Shown: positions 37,591 to 45,868 of the stretch, piece after piece
How positions within the stretch are numbered: the first letter of the stretch is position 1
Layout of the letters: each line of letters opens with the position of its first letter
Source of the DNA: JBBQED01 sp038320345
GTDB lineage: Bacteria > Bacteroidota > Bacteroidia > AKYH767-A > OLB10
Assembly (NCBI GenBank): GCA_038320345.1
Contig: JBBQED010000010.1
Coordinates: forward strand, 62,001-126,000
Direction: 5' to 3'
Length of the DNA stretch: 64,000 bases
Position numbers and translations under genes: made by a program
The notes under the pieces: generated by a model
Told to the model about the DNA's origin: nothing
Seen by the model: the letters and a program-made list of their open reading frames with translations, nothing else
The model's database searches: none

Positions 37591-38876
37591 AAGGCCTCTA
37601 GCAATTTCTCCATCTTGGAGCCTCTCGAACCTTTAATCAGCAAAGTACATTCCTGAGGTAAATGTGATTTCAGCCAAGTCATCGCTGCTGTTGAATCAGG
37701 AAAGTAATGCGCGCCTGCTGTCTCCGCATATTTTTCGAAGCACGGTCCTACAAAAATCAAAGCAGCATCTTGCATGTTTTTTGCGATCTCCGCAATGCGT
37801 GCATGCTCTTCAGGACCCTCTTCACCCAACTCCCGCATCTCCCCTAAAGCCACTATTTTAGATCCTGAAAAAGCAGTATCAAAATTATGTAATGCAGCCA
37901 TCATACTCGATGGATTCGCATTATAAGCATCCATCACGATACTTACATTTCCCTTTCGTATCACCTGCGAACGCTGATTGCCCGGAGCATAATTTTCAAT
38001 GCCTGCCTTGATCTCAGCGGCAGGAACATTCAGATGTCCACCGATAGCCACAGCAGCCATCACATTCGCGAAATTATAATCACCAGTCAGCTGCGTATCA
38101 ATCGTCACTTGAAACGGAACAGTAATTTCAACACTCAGAAATTCTCCTTTCATCAAAGCACGACCTTGATACTCGCAAGCCGAAGAACTTCCATAACTAA
38201 CGGTAGGGCTATACGCTTTCAGCACTTCCATCAACACCTCATCATCCTGATGAATAAAGATTAGTCCGTTGCGCTCCCGAATGCAGGCATACAGCTCACC
38301 TTTACCTTTCTTCACACCTTCCACACCACCAAAACCTTCCAGATGCGCCTTACCAATATTCGTAATCAATCCGAAATCCGGTTCTGCAATTTCACAGAGC
38401 GCAGCAATTTCCCGCTGATGATTAGCACCCATCTCCACAACCGCAAGTTCATGCGATTTATTCAGCGCCAATAACGTTAGCGGAACACCAATATGATTAT
38501 TCAAATTTCCTGCTGTGAAATACGTGGCGTATTTACGATTCAGCACTGCTGCTGTTAATTCTTTAGTCGTTGTTTTTCCATTACTTCCCGTGATAGCGAG
38601 CACAGGTAATCCCAACTTCCTCCGGTGAAACGTGGATAAGTCTTGCATCGCTTTTAACACATCAGGCACCAGTAATATCCGCTCATCCGCTGTTTGTGGC
38701 TCATCAATGATCGCATACGCAGCGCCCTCTTGCAAAGCCTGGACAGCAAATTTATTTCCGTTGAAATTATCACCCTTCAACGCAAAAAACAAAGACCCAA
38801 AACTCAGCTTACGTGTATCCGTGCACACAACAGGATGTTGCAGGAAGATCGAATAAAGTTCTTCAATAGTAATCAT
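37587..38876 (-). CDS. murF: UDP-N-acetylmuramoyl-tripeptide--D-Ala-D-Ala ligase
   Basis: About 429 aa from the ATG at 38876 (MITIEELYSIF). It has ITGSNGKTTTKELTAAVL (ATP loop), VVEMGANHQREIAAL, DAYNANPSSMMAAL and ILIKGSRGSKMEKL-like C-terminal motifs. It catalyses the last cytosolic step of UDP-MurNAc-pentapeptide synthesis. It lies outside a dcw cluster. It is ten bases downstream of the GlcNAc-kinase-like gene and co-directional with it. Confidence 0.96.
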   Translation of the reverse strand: MITIEELYSIFLQHPVVCTDTRKLSFGSLFFALKGDNFNGNKFAVQALQEGAAYAIIDEPQTADERILLVPDVLKAMQDLSTFHRRKLGLPVLAITGSNGKTTTKELTAAVLNRKYATYFTAGNLNNHIGVPLTLLALNKSHELAVVEMGANHQREIAALCEIAEPDFGLITNIGKAHLEGFGGVEGVKKGKGELYACIRERNGLIFIHQDDEVLMEVLKAYSPTVSYGSSSACEYQGRALMKGEFLSVEITVPFQVTIDTQLTGDYNFANVMAAVAIGGHLNVPAAEIKAGIENYAPGNQRSQVIRKGNVSIVMDAYNANPSSMMAALHNFDTAFSGSKIVALGEMRELGEEGPEEHARIAEIAKNMQDAALIFVGPCFEKYAETAGAHYFPDSTAAMTWLKSHLPQECTLLIKGSRGSKMEKLLEAF

Positions 38877-38885
38877 CGCAAACAA

Positions 38886-39740
38886 TTAACTAAGACCTTT
38901 TGCAATAAAATAATCCATCATACCATTGATCGGTTGTTTCAAGATCCGACCAATATTAATATCACGATCGGCACCTGCTTTACGTAAAATATCTTCCAGA
39001 AAAAACGCTACCGAACCCACAAAGTGCACAGGTAAATTTTTATAATCTGCATAATGGATCACATATAAATCCAAGAATTCACCCATGCCTTTATAAGCGA
39101 CCGACTGCACCCATGCATGCTCCTTGCGCTGCGTCAGGAACCGTGCAAACGAAGCCAGCCATACGTTGGAATCTTCCCCATGATACACGCGATTGATGAT
39201 AAAGTCTTTATTCATCTTCCCGAATTCTTGGTCGAAGTCAGCCACCAGATCTGCCGGCAATTGTTCATAGAGATAACGCGTCAGCAATAACTTACCGAAA
39301 TAACTTCCGCTGCCCTCATCACCCAATATATAACCGAGGCCATAATTATTGTGATAGACTTTTGCACCATCGTAATAGCAAGAATTGGAGCCTGTGCCCA
39401 CAATACACGCGATACCTTTTTCATCACCGCAGGTAGCAATAGCAGAACCCAACACATCATGATCCACGAGCACCTCGGCATTCGTAAAAAATTTACGCAA
39501 GGAAGAAGCAATAATTTCATTGCGATCATCACTCGAACAACCTGCACCATAAAATTTCAACTGCTTCACACCGTCACGAATATTCATCAATGGTTGGCAA
39601 GCATGTAGCGCAGGAAGAACCACATTTTCATCATGGAAAAAGGGATTAAAACCCATCGTGCTAAATTCACCGGTCACTTTTCCTTTATCAGCAAGCATCC
39701 AGTCCGCCTTGGTGGATCCGCTATCTGCAATCAATAACAT
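38886..39740 (-). CDS. BadF/BadG-type ATPase, N-acetylglucosamine kinase-like
   Basis: 284 aa from the ATG at 39740 (MLLIADSGSTKADWMLAD), the ASKHA phosphate-1 loop. A longer frame starting at 39827 is non-conserved. It has GVGCSSD-like GAGCSSDDRNE, DHDVLGSAIATCGDEKG, CIVGTGSNSCYYDG and LGDEGSGSYFGK. The family phosphorylates GlcNAc or glucosamine during amino-sugar and cell-wall recycling, which fits with neighbouring murF and nearby anmK. Substrate specificity is inferred. Confidence 0.88.
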   Translation of the reverse strand: MLLIADSGSTKADWMLADKGKVTGEFSTMGFNPFFHDENVVLPALHACQPLMNIRDGVKQLKFYGAGCSSDDRNEIIASSLRKFFTNAEVLVDHDVLGSAIATCGDEKGIACIVGTGSNSCYYDGAKVYHNNYGLGYILGDEGSGSYFGKLLLTRYLYEQLPADLVADFDQEFGKMNKDFIINRVYHGEDSNVWLASFARFLTQRKEHAWVQSVAYKGMGEFLDLYVIHYADYKNLPVHFVGSVAFFLEDILRKAGADRDINIGRILKQPINGMMDYFIAKGLS

Positions 39741-39909
39741 AGGTTGGTTTTTTATGAAATCAGGTGGGACGCAAAGGGCATCAGCGGCCCACACTGAAGG
39801 GCGTAAATATAATAGGAATCTTCGCAACAGAAAAGCAGGCCCCGCCGCATTTGGCAGAGCTTATCAACCACCAATACGACATAAAATTCCGCAAGAAGAT
39901 CATTTTTTT

Positions 39910-40092
39910 GGGCGGCTGCCCCCTGACGCGCTTTGCGGTCAGGGGGCACCGGGCTATCCGCTTCAATCTTTTTGGGGTGGTCTGTCCCATCCCACCCCAA
40001 AAAGGATATCCGCTTCTATCCCTGCCGCAAAGGGGGACAAAACAGTTTCTCCGCAACTGAAGTACTCATATCGGAGATCGCTAGTACCGCAA
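39910..40092. repeat. Dispersed structured repeat, copy 2
   Basis: 183 bases aligned to 22575-22739. Hairpin 1 is CCCCCTGAC (39919-39927) with GTCAGGGGG (39938-39946) around CGC-TTT-GCG. Hairpin 2 is CTTTTTGGGGTGG (39968-39980) with CCACCCCAAAAAG (39992-40004). Frames read across it on both strands are not proteins. The flanks from 40093 to 40446 are AT-rich with no feature I can name. Confidence 0.85.
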
Positions 40093-40446
40093 TGGAGGGG
40101 GGATTTCCTTTTCCATGTTAGAGGAACGCCTTCACTATAGTTAAAGCTATCGGCCATAAGTTTTCGTCAATTATTAATTTTTACTAGACGATTGCGTGAT
40201 TTCAACCTATATAATAGCTCCGATGTAAATGCGCTAAAAACAACCCATCGAAGGATTAATTAGGTGAGTTTAGGTCTTTTCACTTAAAACTTGATTTCCC
40301 TTCAACAATTTGCCACCTATGATAAAATATACATATTGAAGTTAAGTAATTAATAAGAAATTGCGATAATACTTGGAAATAATTGAACTGATATATACAT
40401 TTGGAAATTGTTAAAGCAATTAGTTGTAAAGCCTATAAATTAAATA

Positions 40447-40602
40447 TCAACTACTAGTTCCAATGGCACTTTCGATATAATAGCCACCAAGTATTAACAT
40501 CGGAATTAATAAACTGAATCCTTTACCCAGAAACCCCTTTGGCCCAAACCCTAACAGTAGTAAAATCGCAAAAATACCTGCCGTTTTCACCAATAAATAC
40601 AT
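40447..40602 (-). CDS. Putative small membrane protein
   Basis: 51 aa from the ATG at 40602 (MYLLVKTAGIFAILLLLGF...). Two hydrophobic segments are separated by a Gly/Pro/Lys turn, a layout typical of small two-helix inner-membrane proteins. No family is recognised. An upstream ATG at 40635 is also possible. Confidence 0.45.
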   Translation of the reverse strand: MYLLVKTAGIFAILLLLGFGPKGFLGKGFSLLIPMLILGGYYIESAIGTSS

Positions 40603-40712
40603 ATTAAACCTACAATTCTTTATTTCCTTACCCAAAAAATAAACGAAACAAACTTTTGATTATCTACCCAAATTTGGGCAGATAAGCGATTAAATGTATC
40701 AGGTATTCGGGA

Positions 40713-40719
40713 GTTATGT
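40713..40719 (+). repeat. Candidate cassette-boundary core (left edge of array)
   Basis: GTTATGT lies 18 bases before the first cargo gene and matches the 3' core of site B (GTTATAG). A palindrome CCCAAATTTGGG at 40667-40678 precedes it. Weak evidence on its own. Confidence 0.35.
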
Positions 40720-40736
40720 GTAACTAATTAAAGAAA

Positions 40737-41360
40737 ATGGAACCTATTAGAAAAGCATATAAATATCTTCCGAGAAAATATGCCGATCTTCTTGTAAAAA
40801 ATGGTCAAATTAGAATCGGCACTATTTTCACTTATAGAAAGGATGAGATTGAAGCTAGAAAAGATGTGGACGAAGCAACCAAAACTTTATTCACAAAGCA
40901 GATTATATTTGAAGCAGACGATATTCCTGAGCGATTAAAGAGAGATAAGCTAATAAAAATTGAAGGTGATGGCAAGGTAATTTTTAGTAATTACACAATA
41001 GGCTATCCTAATGCTTTTGTTTATTGTGTTTCAGAAGTTTTATCTAAAGAAGTTATGGAGTCTTTTAGTGATTGTGATACTGTAGTCGAAATTTCTGATT
41101 GTGAATTTGTATTTGACAATCTTGCTAGAAGTTTTGCGAACGCTGGGCGAATACAGCCCGATTATTTAATTGGACGTTGCGATTATTCTGGTCGCAAGTT
41201 TGAAGGTGACAATTCCTCAAATGCATTTTTTTTAAAGGACGCAAAATACAGTTACCAAAACGAGATAAGACTCGTTATGCTGCCTACACAAAAAGACATC
41301 GAACCTTTTACGGTAGAAATTCCGGAACTTAAAACCTATATTAGAATAGTCGATTTATAA
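40737..41360 (+). CDS. DUF2971-like accessory protein
   Basis: 207 aa. The order of parts resembles DUF2971 proteins: YKYLPRKYADLLVKNGQIRIGTIFTYR at the N-terminus, a central NAFVYCVSEV (Cys-Ser), and a late YSYQNEIRLVMLP segment where the family has W/Y-x-x-E-x-E-x-R. I am not certain of the family. Such genes often sit in phage or defence islands. It is the first cargo gene of the cassette-like array, directly upstream of site A. Confidence 0.65.
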   Translation: MEPIRKAYKYLPRKYADLLVKNGQIRIGTIFTYRKDEIEARKDVDEATKTLFTKQIIFEADDIPERLKRDKLIKIEGDGKVIFSNYTIGYPNAFVYCVSEVLSKEVMESFSDCDTVVEISDCEFVFDNLARSFANAGRIQPDYLIGRCDYSGRKFEGDNSSNAFFLKDAKYSYQNEIRLVMLPTQKDIEPFTVEIPELKTYIRIVDL

Positions 41361-41382
41361 CAAATACAAAAAAATTAGCTAC

Positions 41383-41513
41383 ACATAACAGGTGCTTTGC
41401 CGTTTGGCGGGCTTCAGGAAAAGTTCGATCTTAGTGCTGCTATTAAGCTTCAGGAAGTATTCGAACCAAGTACAACAAATATCCGCCCAACGCAAAGCAC
41501 CAAATCGTCAGGC
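41383..41513 (+). repeat. attC-like inter-cassette site A
   Basis: It starts with ACATAAC (41383-41389) and ends with GTCAGGC (41507-41513). The arms GGTGCTTTGC + CGTTTGGCGG (41391-41410) and CCGCCCAACGCAAAGCACC (41483-41501) pair almost fully, leaving one extra base bulged in the left arm, as in attC bottom-strand folds. The centre has two GCTTCAGGAA direct repeats. Confidence 0.7.
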
Positions 41514-41565
41514 GTCATGCTATTGCACATCTTACTAACTTGAAGCAACAAAAATAAAAAAGACT

Positions 41566-41997
41566 ATGACAGATTTTATTTCAAATGCTAACATGAATTG
41601 GGATGCGTTCCCAAGCAACTACTGTGAGATGAATGGACCCATTCATAAACAACCAATCGAATTTCGATTTTCAAAAGTTGAAGTCTGGTTTAATGGTGGC
41701 TGTATATACAAATCAGAATTAACAGGAATTTTAAAAGGAAGTATAGTAAACGGCAGTATGCACTTTTCACTTGACAATAGTGGACTTGAAAATCAGATTG
41801 CGAAGAATTTTATGTTCGAAGAAATTTCAACAAATCAGAATCGTATGATTTGGAGCAAAGATTTGTTGAATACGAAGAATCTGAAATACCTGGACTATGC
41901 TCCTTATCTTGTTTCGTTATTTTTTAAAAACGGTGAACTAATGAAAGCCGCCTTTAATATTCATAATCAAAATACAATGGTTGAACTCTACAAATAA
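41566..41997 (+). CDS. Hypothetical protein, first gene of the GHKL-zincin module
   Basis: 143 aa, soluble, no signal peptide. It is Asn-rich and beta-rich (FRFSKVEVWFNGGCIYKSELTG, GSMHFSLDNSG). I do not recognise a family. Its stop is four bases before the next start and both genes lie between sites A and B, so the two look like one transcription and mobility unit. Confidence 0.7.
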   Translation: MTDFISNANMNWDAFPSNYCEMNGPIHKQPIEFRFSKVEVWFNGGCIYKSELTGILKGSIVNGSMHFSLDNSGLENQIAKNFMFEEISTNQNRMIWSKDLLNTKNLKYLDYAPYLVSLFFKNGELMKAAFNIHNQNTMVELYK

Positions 41998-42001
41998 CGA
42001 A

Positions 42002-43405
42002 ATGAAAAAATTTGATTTAAATATTGAGAAAATATTAGAAAATTGGGATGTCAAGCATGCTGTTAGAGAAATTATAGCAAATGCGTTGGACGAACAAAAA
42101 CTCACTAATACTAATGAAATAAAAATCGTGAAAGACATTGATACTAATTCTTGGGTTATTGCCGACTTTGGTCGTGGTTTAAAGTATGAACATTTCACAC
42201 AAAAAGAAAATGATGAAAAACTTTCAGCGAATGGGATAATTGGAAAGTTTGGAATTGGCTTAAAGGATGCTATGGCTACTTTTGAAAGGAAAGGTATTCA
42301 AGTTCGTATATTATCAAAATATGGAGATATTACTTTAGGGAAATCGCAAAAAAGTGGATTTGATGAATTAATAACCTTACATGCATATATCTCAGAGCCA
42401 TCAAATCAAAATCTAAGTGGAACAGAATTTTATTTATCAAACATTTCAGACTTTGATATTGAAGAGGGAAAAAAGCTTTTCTTAAAATTTAATGACGAAC
42501 CTGTTATTGAGAATACAAAATATGGAAGTATTTTAAGAAAAGCAGGAACACAAGGGAAAATCTATATCAATGGAGTTTTAGTTGCAACTGAAGAAAATTT
42601 TCTTTTTAGCTACAACATTACCTTACTAAATGCAAGTATCAAAAAAGCTATTAACAGAGAAAGAACAATTGTAGGCAGAACCGCTTATGCAAATACTGTA
42701 AAATCCATTTTGCTTGAATGCCAAAGTGAAGACATAGGCAATGCATTAAGTACAGACTTAAGCCAATACAGTTATGGAAATAGCCATGATGAATTAAAAT
42801 GGATTGACGTTCAGGAGCATGCAGCGAAAATCCTTAATAAATATAAACGGGTAGTTTTTGTAACAGCCGAGGAAATTGAGCATAGCACTGACTTAGTTAA
42901 TGAAGCAAGGCAGGGCGGAGCAGAAATAGTTGTAATTCCTAGCAATCTTAGAGACAAGATAGCTGAACAAAATGAAAATGAAGAAGGCGAAAATAAAGTT
43001 AGAATATTTACTGAATTTGTGCAAGAGAGACATGAAAATTTTGAATTCAAATTTGTTTCAGAGCAGGAATTAAATTACAGTGCATTAGAAATATTTAAGA
43101 AAAAAGATAAAATATTTGAAATTATTGGAGGGTGTCCATCAAACATTCATGAAATTGTTGTTTCAGAAACCATGCAGAAAGACAGCTATACTTATATGCA
43201 AGCTGCGGGCTTGTGGGAGAGTCAGTTTAATAGAATAATAATTTGGCGACCAATTTTAAGAAATGACCAAGAATTTTTAGCAGTCCTTATACACGAAATG
43301 GCACATGCCATAAGCGGTGCGACAGATGCAACAAGAGTTTTTGAAACTGAGTTGACAAGGCTTTTGGGGCTATTTAGCAAACGAGCAATATTGAACAATG
43401 CATAA
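42002..43405 (+). CDS. GHKL ATPase fused to C-terminal HExxH zincin-like domain
   Basis: 467 aa from ATG 42002. Upstream ATG 41981 overlaps the previous gene. The ATPase domain has N box VREIIANALDEQ (about 21-32), G1 DFGRGL (55-60) and G2 GIIGKFGIGLKDA (78-90), followed by an S5-like transducer with INRERTIVGRTAY (about 217-229). The C-terminal domain has VLIHEMAHAISGATDATRVFETELTR, with HEMAH at 431-435 and glutamates 448/450 as a candidate third ligand. MORC/MutL-like GHKL ATPases are known near prokaryotic restriction and defence genes. A defence role with a protease effector is inferred. Confidence 0.8.
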   Translation: MKKFDLNIEKILENWDVKHAVREIIANALDEQKLTNTNEIKIVKDIDTNSWVIADFGRGLKYEHFTQKENDEKLSANGIIGKFGIGLKDAMATFERKGIQVRILSKYGDITLGKSQKSGFDELITLHAYISEPSNQNLSGTEFYLSNISDFDIEEGKKLFLKFNDEPVIENTKYGSILRKAGTQGKIYINGVLVATEENFLFSYNITLLNASIKKAINRERTIVGRTAYANTVKSILLECQSEDIGNALSTDLSQYSYGNSHDELKWIDVQEHAAKILNKYKRVVFVTAEEIEHSTDLVNEARQGGAEIVVIPSNLRDKIAEQNENEEGENKVRIFTEFVQERHENFEFKFVSEQELNYSALEIFKKKDKIFEIIGGCPSNIHEIVVSETMQKDSYTYMQAAGLWESQFNRIIIWRPILRNDQEFLAVLIHEMAHAISGATDATRVFETELTRLLGLFSKRAILNNA

Positions 43406-43417
43406 ACAAGCACGAAC

Positions 43418-43511
43418 GCATAACAGCACCTACAATAAATTGGCGGTTCAGTGGTTAAATGAAGCTTTGTGCTTCGAAATCCCCAACTTCTTAAACCCGA
43501 AAACGTTATAG
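43418..43511 (+). repeat. attC-like inter-cassette site B
   Basis: GCATAAC (43418-43424) to GTTATAG (43505-43511), 94 bases. The boxes at the two ends are nearly complementary. The left arm AAATTGGCGG pairs imperfectly with CCCCAACTT, and the centre has a GAAGC/GCTTC hairpin (43461-43475). Confidence 0.6.
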
Positions 43512-43535
43512 TACATTTTAATAGACAACAAATCA

Positions 43536-44126
43536 ATGACTGACATAGCGACACTTGAACGACTTGCAAAGGAAAACCCGCTTGACTATGGGTATTGGAA
43601 CGACCTTGGAATTGAGTACAAAAAACAAGGACGACAGACAGACGCTATTCTTTCATATCTGAATGGAGTAAACGCTATTTTTCAAAACATATACCTGCAA
43701 CTTAGAAACTCAAAAGATAACGAATTCTACGGACTTGAATCATTAGGCGAAAAGGCCAATCATAAATTTTGGTTAGACAGAACCATTGACTGTATTACAG
43801 CCTATTCTAAGACAGATGGTGTTGCAAGTATTCGATTTCCTGACGGACAAACTGCAATTAAATTTTCAGATAAGACCACTTACGGCGGACTATTTTACAT
43901 AGACAAAGATAATGTAAGAAACGTCTTGCCCAATTATTTTCACACTTTCGCAAACTATTTGACTTGGAACAAAATTTATGCGACTTATTTAAACAACATT
44001 GGTGTTGCTTATGCAGAAATGAGCAACTATGACAAAGCAAGAGATTATTTTAAAGAAGCAATTGCATTTACACCAGCAGGGACAGATTATCCAAACCCGG
44101 GAATCGGACTTAAAGAACTAGACTAA
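43536..44126 (+). CDS. TPR-containing cytosolic protein, hypothetical
   Basis: 196 aa. An N-terminal TPR-like helix pair (NPLDYGYWNDLGIEYKKQGRQTDAILSYLNG) and a C-terminal TPR (YLNNIGVAYAEMSNYDKARDYFKEAIAFTP) flank a middle region I cannot assign (IRFPDGQTAIKFSDKTTYGGLFYID). It is single-gene cargo between sites B and C. The function is unknown. Confidence 0.7.
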   Translation: MTDIATLERLAKENPLDYGYWNDLGIEYKKQGRQTDAILSYLNGVNAIFQNIYLQLRNSKDNEFYGLESLGEKANHKFWLDRTIDCITAYSKTDGVASIRFPDGQTAIKFSDKTTYGGLFYIDKDNVRNVLPNYFHTFANYLTWNKIYATYLNNIGVAYAEMSNYDKARDYFKEAIAFTPAGTDYPNPGIGLKELD

Positions 44127-44140
44127 TGATAAGAAAAACG

Positions 44141-44353
44141 GGCTATTACAGCACCTACCCAAGACCTTTCCCGATTTATCGAGGAGGCGGGGTTTCCTGT
44201 TACAAATAATGGTTGGTGGTTAATGGAAGTTTAGTTTTTCAAATCAATGCCGATTGCTATCGGCATTGTGGGGGCACACAGTTTAGTGCTTTCTAATCCA
44301 ACTCATCGCAAGCCATTATCGTCAATTATTTAACCACGTACAGTCGGTAATGC
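44141..44353 (+). repeat. attC-like inter-cassette site C (degenerate)
   Basis: It begins with GCTATTACAGCACCTACCCAA, which is shared in part with sites B and G (ACAGCACCTAC). It contains a perfect hairpin CAATGCCGAT/ATCGGCATTG (44245-44268), also present in degraded form in site G. The right end is uncertain (GTCAATT or GTCGGTAATGC). Confidence 0.5.
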
Positions 44354-44374
44354 TACATTAAATATCAGAATTCT

Positions 44375-45145
44375 ATGGAAGAAAATCTTGAACAAAACAA
44401 AAGTCGGTTGAGTAGTGAATACGATGAAGCATTTTTTCAAATGCTGCAATCTTTTCAGAATAATTTAAAAGGTGCTAGTGACCAGTGTTCTGAAAATACA
44501 TATTCATTTTTATATCCTTCTTTTGGAGACCAATTTTTTAACGAAAGAAAAATATTGATTTATGGACAGTGCCTTAACGGGAAATGGAAGCCAACATTCA
44601 ATCTAAAAGAGACGATTAATAGAAACATAATTGATCAAGGATGGGAGTTTTCAAATACAGTTAATCCTGGTGAAGCGAGTCCTTTAGATTGGGTGAATAA
44701 ATATTGGTTGGATTATTCAATGTATCGGTCATTTTTCTGGAATGTTGCTTACAAGTTAACTAATAAGATAATGGGTATAGGTGACTATAAGAATTCAGAA
44801 GGTTGGAGTAAATATATGGGCTGGTCTAACTTGATGAAAATAGGAAATGTTGTTGGAAAAAATCCAAATCCAATTGAATATGATGCTCAGATTAAGTCTG
44901 CAATTAAATTGTTTAAAATGGAGCTTGATGAAATTAGACCTGAAATTGTTATATTACTCGCAGGAACGAGGTATGGCTCTGATTTCATACATCAATTTGG
45001 ATTAGAACCAAACGTAAAAAAAGATAAATTTGTTATTGCCACCGCAAAAGTTAATGAATCCAAACTAATACTTACCACAAGACCGAAGGTTGGGAGCAAT
45101 GAAAAATGTGTCGAAGAAATAATAGAAACAATTAATCAATTTTAG
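44375..45145 (+). CDS. Hypothetical protein, possible uracil-DNA-glycosylase-like fold
   Basis: 256 aa, soluble. It has KILIYGQCLNGKW, FFWNVAYKLTNKIMG, YMGWSNLMKIGNVVGKNP and EIRPEIVILLAGTRYG. The order of an 'I.G...nG' strand, an aromatic helix, an asparagine turn and a late hydrophobic strand with Gly recalls UDG-superfamily hypothetical proteins, but I cannot show catalytic residues, so this is a weak guess. It is followed 22 bases later by a broken DUF6150-like gene. Confidence 0.65.
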   Translation: MEENLEQNKSRLSSEYDEAFFQMLQSFQNNLKGASDQCSENTYSFLYPSFGDQFFNERKILIYGQCLNGKWKPTFNLKETINRNIIDQGWEFSNTVNPGEASPLDWVNKYWLDYSMYRSFFWNVAYKLTNKIMGIGDYKNSEGWSKYMGWSNLMKIGNVVGKNPNPIEYDAQIKSAIKLFKMELDEIRPEIVILLAGTRYGSDFIHQFGLEPNVKKDKFVIATAKVNESKLILTTRPKVGSNEKCVEEIIETINQF

Positions 45146-45167
45146 ATTCATTGCTAAAAACAAGATT

Positions 45168-45383
45168 ATGAGTCAAACGAAGGTATTTATTGTTAATTTC
45201 CAGAGCGAAGCTGACCATAAAGTTTATTTTGTAAACTTTTAAAACGACCAAAAAAATCATCAACTTATTGCAGGAGGAAAACTTGTTAAATCTAAAAGCG
45301 ATGCCAATGTAAAAGTTTTCATTGTAAAGTTTGCGAGTGATGCTGATATAAAAATAATGCAAAAGTACTTTCCAAAAGCATAA
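45168..45383 (+). pseudogene. DUF6150-like small protein with an in-frame stop
   Basis: ATG 45168 reads MSQTKVFIVNFQSEADHKVYFVNF, then TAA at 45240-45242, and continues in the same frame NDQKNHQLIAGGKLVKSKSD... KVFIVKFASDADIKIMQKYFPKA to a stop at 45381. The 'KV(Y/F)xVxFxSEAD' repeats are typical of DUF6150. The TAA most simply derives from GAA by one substitution (inference). The final stop overlaps the GCATAAC box of site D. Confidence 0.75.
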
Positions 45384-45430
45384 CAGTAGAACATTTTCAT
45401 GGCAAAAGTATAACTGGCGTTCTGGACCAA
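45378..45430 (+). repeat. attC-like site D, truncated
   Basis: GCATAAC (45378-45384) begins as in the other sites, but the right arm is lost. Sequence from about 45440 is IS21-end-like. Confidence 0.45.
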
Positions 45431-45442
45431 TTTTACCTACGA

Positions 45443-45502
45443 ATTCCGGTGCATGTTGACCCCCCTAAAAGAGGGCTGTCATTCCGACGAATCTTGACCC
45501 CC
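45443..45502 (+). mobile_element. IS21-type terminal repeat remnant
   Basis: Two tandem copies of an ATTCCG-n-CGAATCTTGACCCCC-type unit (45443-45465 and 45481-45502), the multiple-terminal-repeat layout of IS21-family ends. No transposase frame follows up to 45868, a stretch in which I see no gene. Confidence 0.5.
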
Positions 45503-45868
45503 ATATTTTATAGTCAATGCCTTTCTTGATTTGGAATTATCGAGAGTATTTGCGAATATACCTAAAATGGAATCTTGCAAAAAAGAACAGACAGCTAAAT
45601 TGATCCTTCCTCCAGAATACCTTTAAATTTTTCTTTGCAATAAAACGGATAATGGAATTATATTTTTCCATGTGGTTTTTGGCTTTTTGGTTATATTTGA
45701 GATATAGAGGTGGATATAAAACCGATGAAAAACATTATAAGGCCGGTAAAAATTCGGTAGGTAAGAGATAAAGCGTAACGCTTATTTATTAATAGCTGCA
45801 ACTTTTGGGAATACCACTAACTTGAAACAGACAAGTATTAAATTTAACTTCTATAAAATACTAAACCA

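Noticed and set aside
39658..40157. Several overlapping open frames on both strands of 60-160 aa
   Set aside because: They run across the dispersed structured repeat and the 5' end of the kinase-like gene. The GC-rich repeat leaves frames open by chance, and the same sequence gives frames in the other copy.
45500..45868. A hidden gene after the IS21-end remnant
   Set aside because: All frames are short and broken. No recognisable protein segment.
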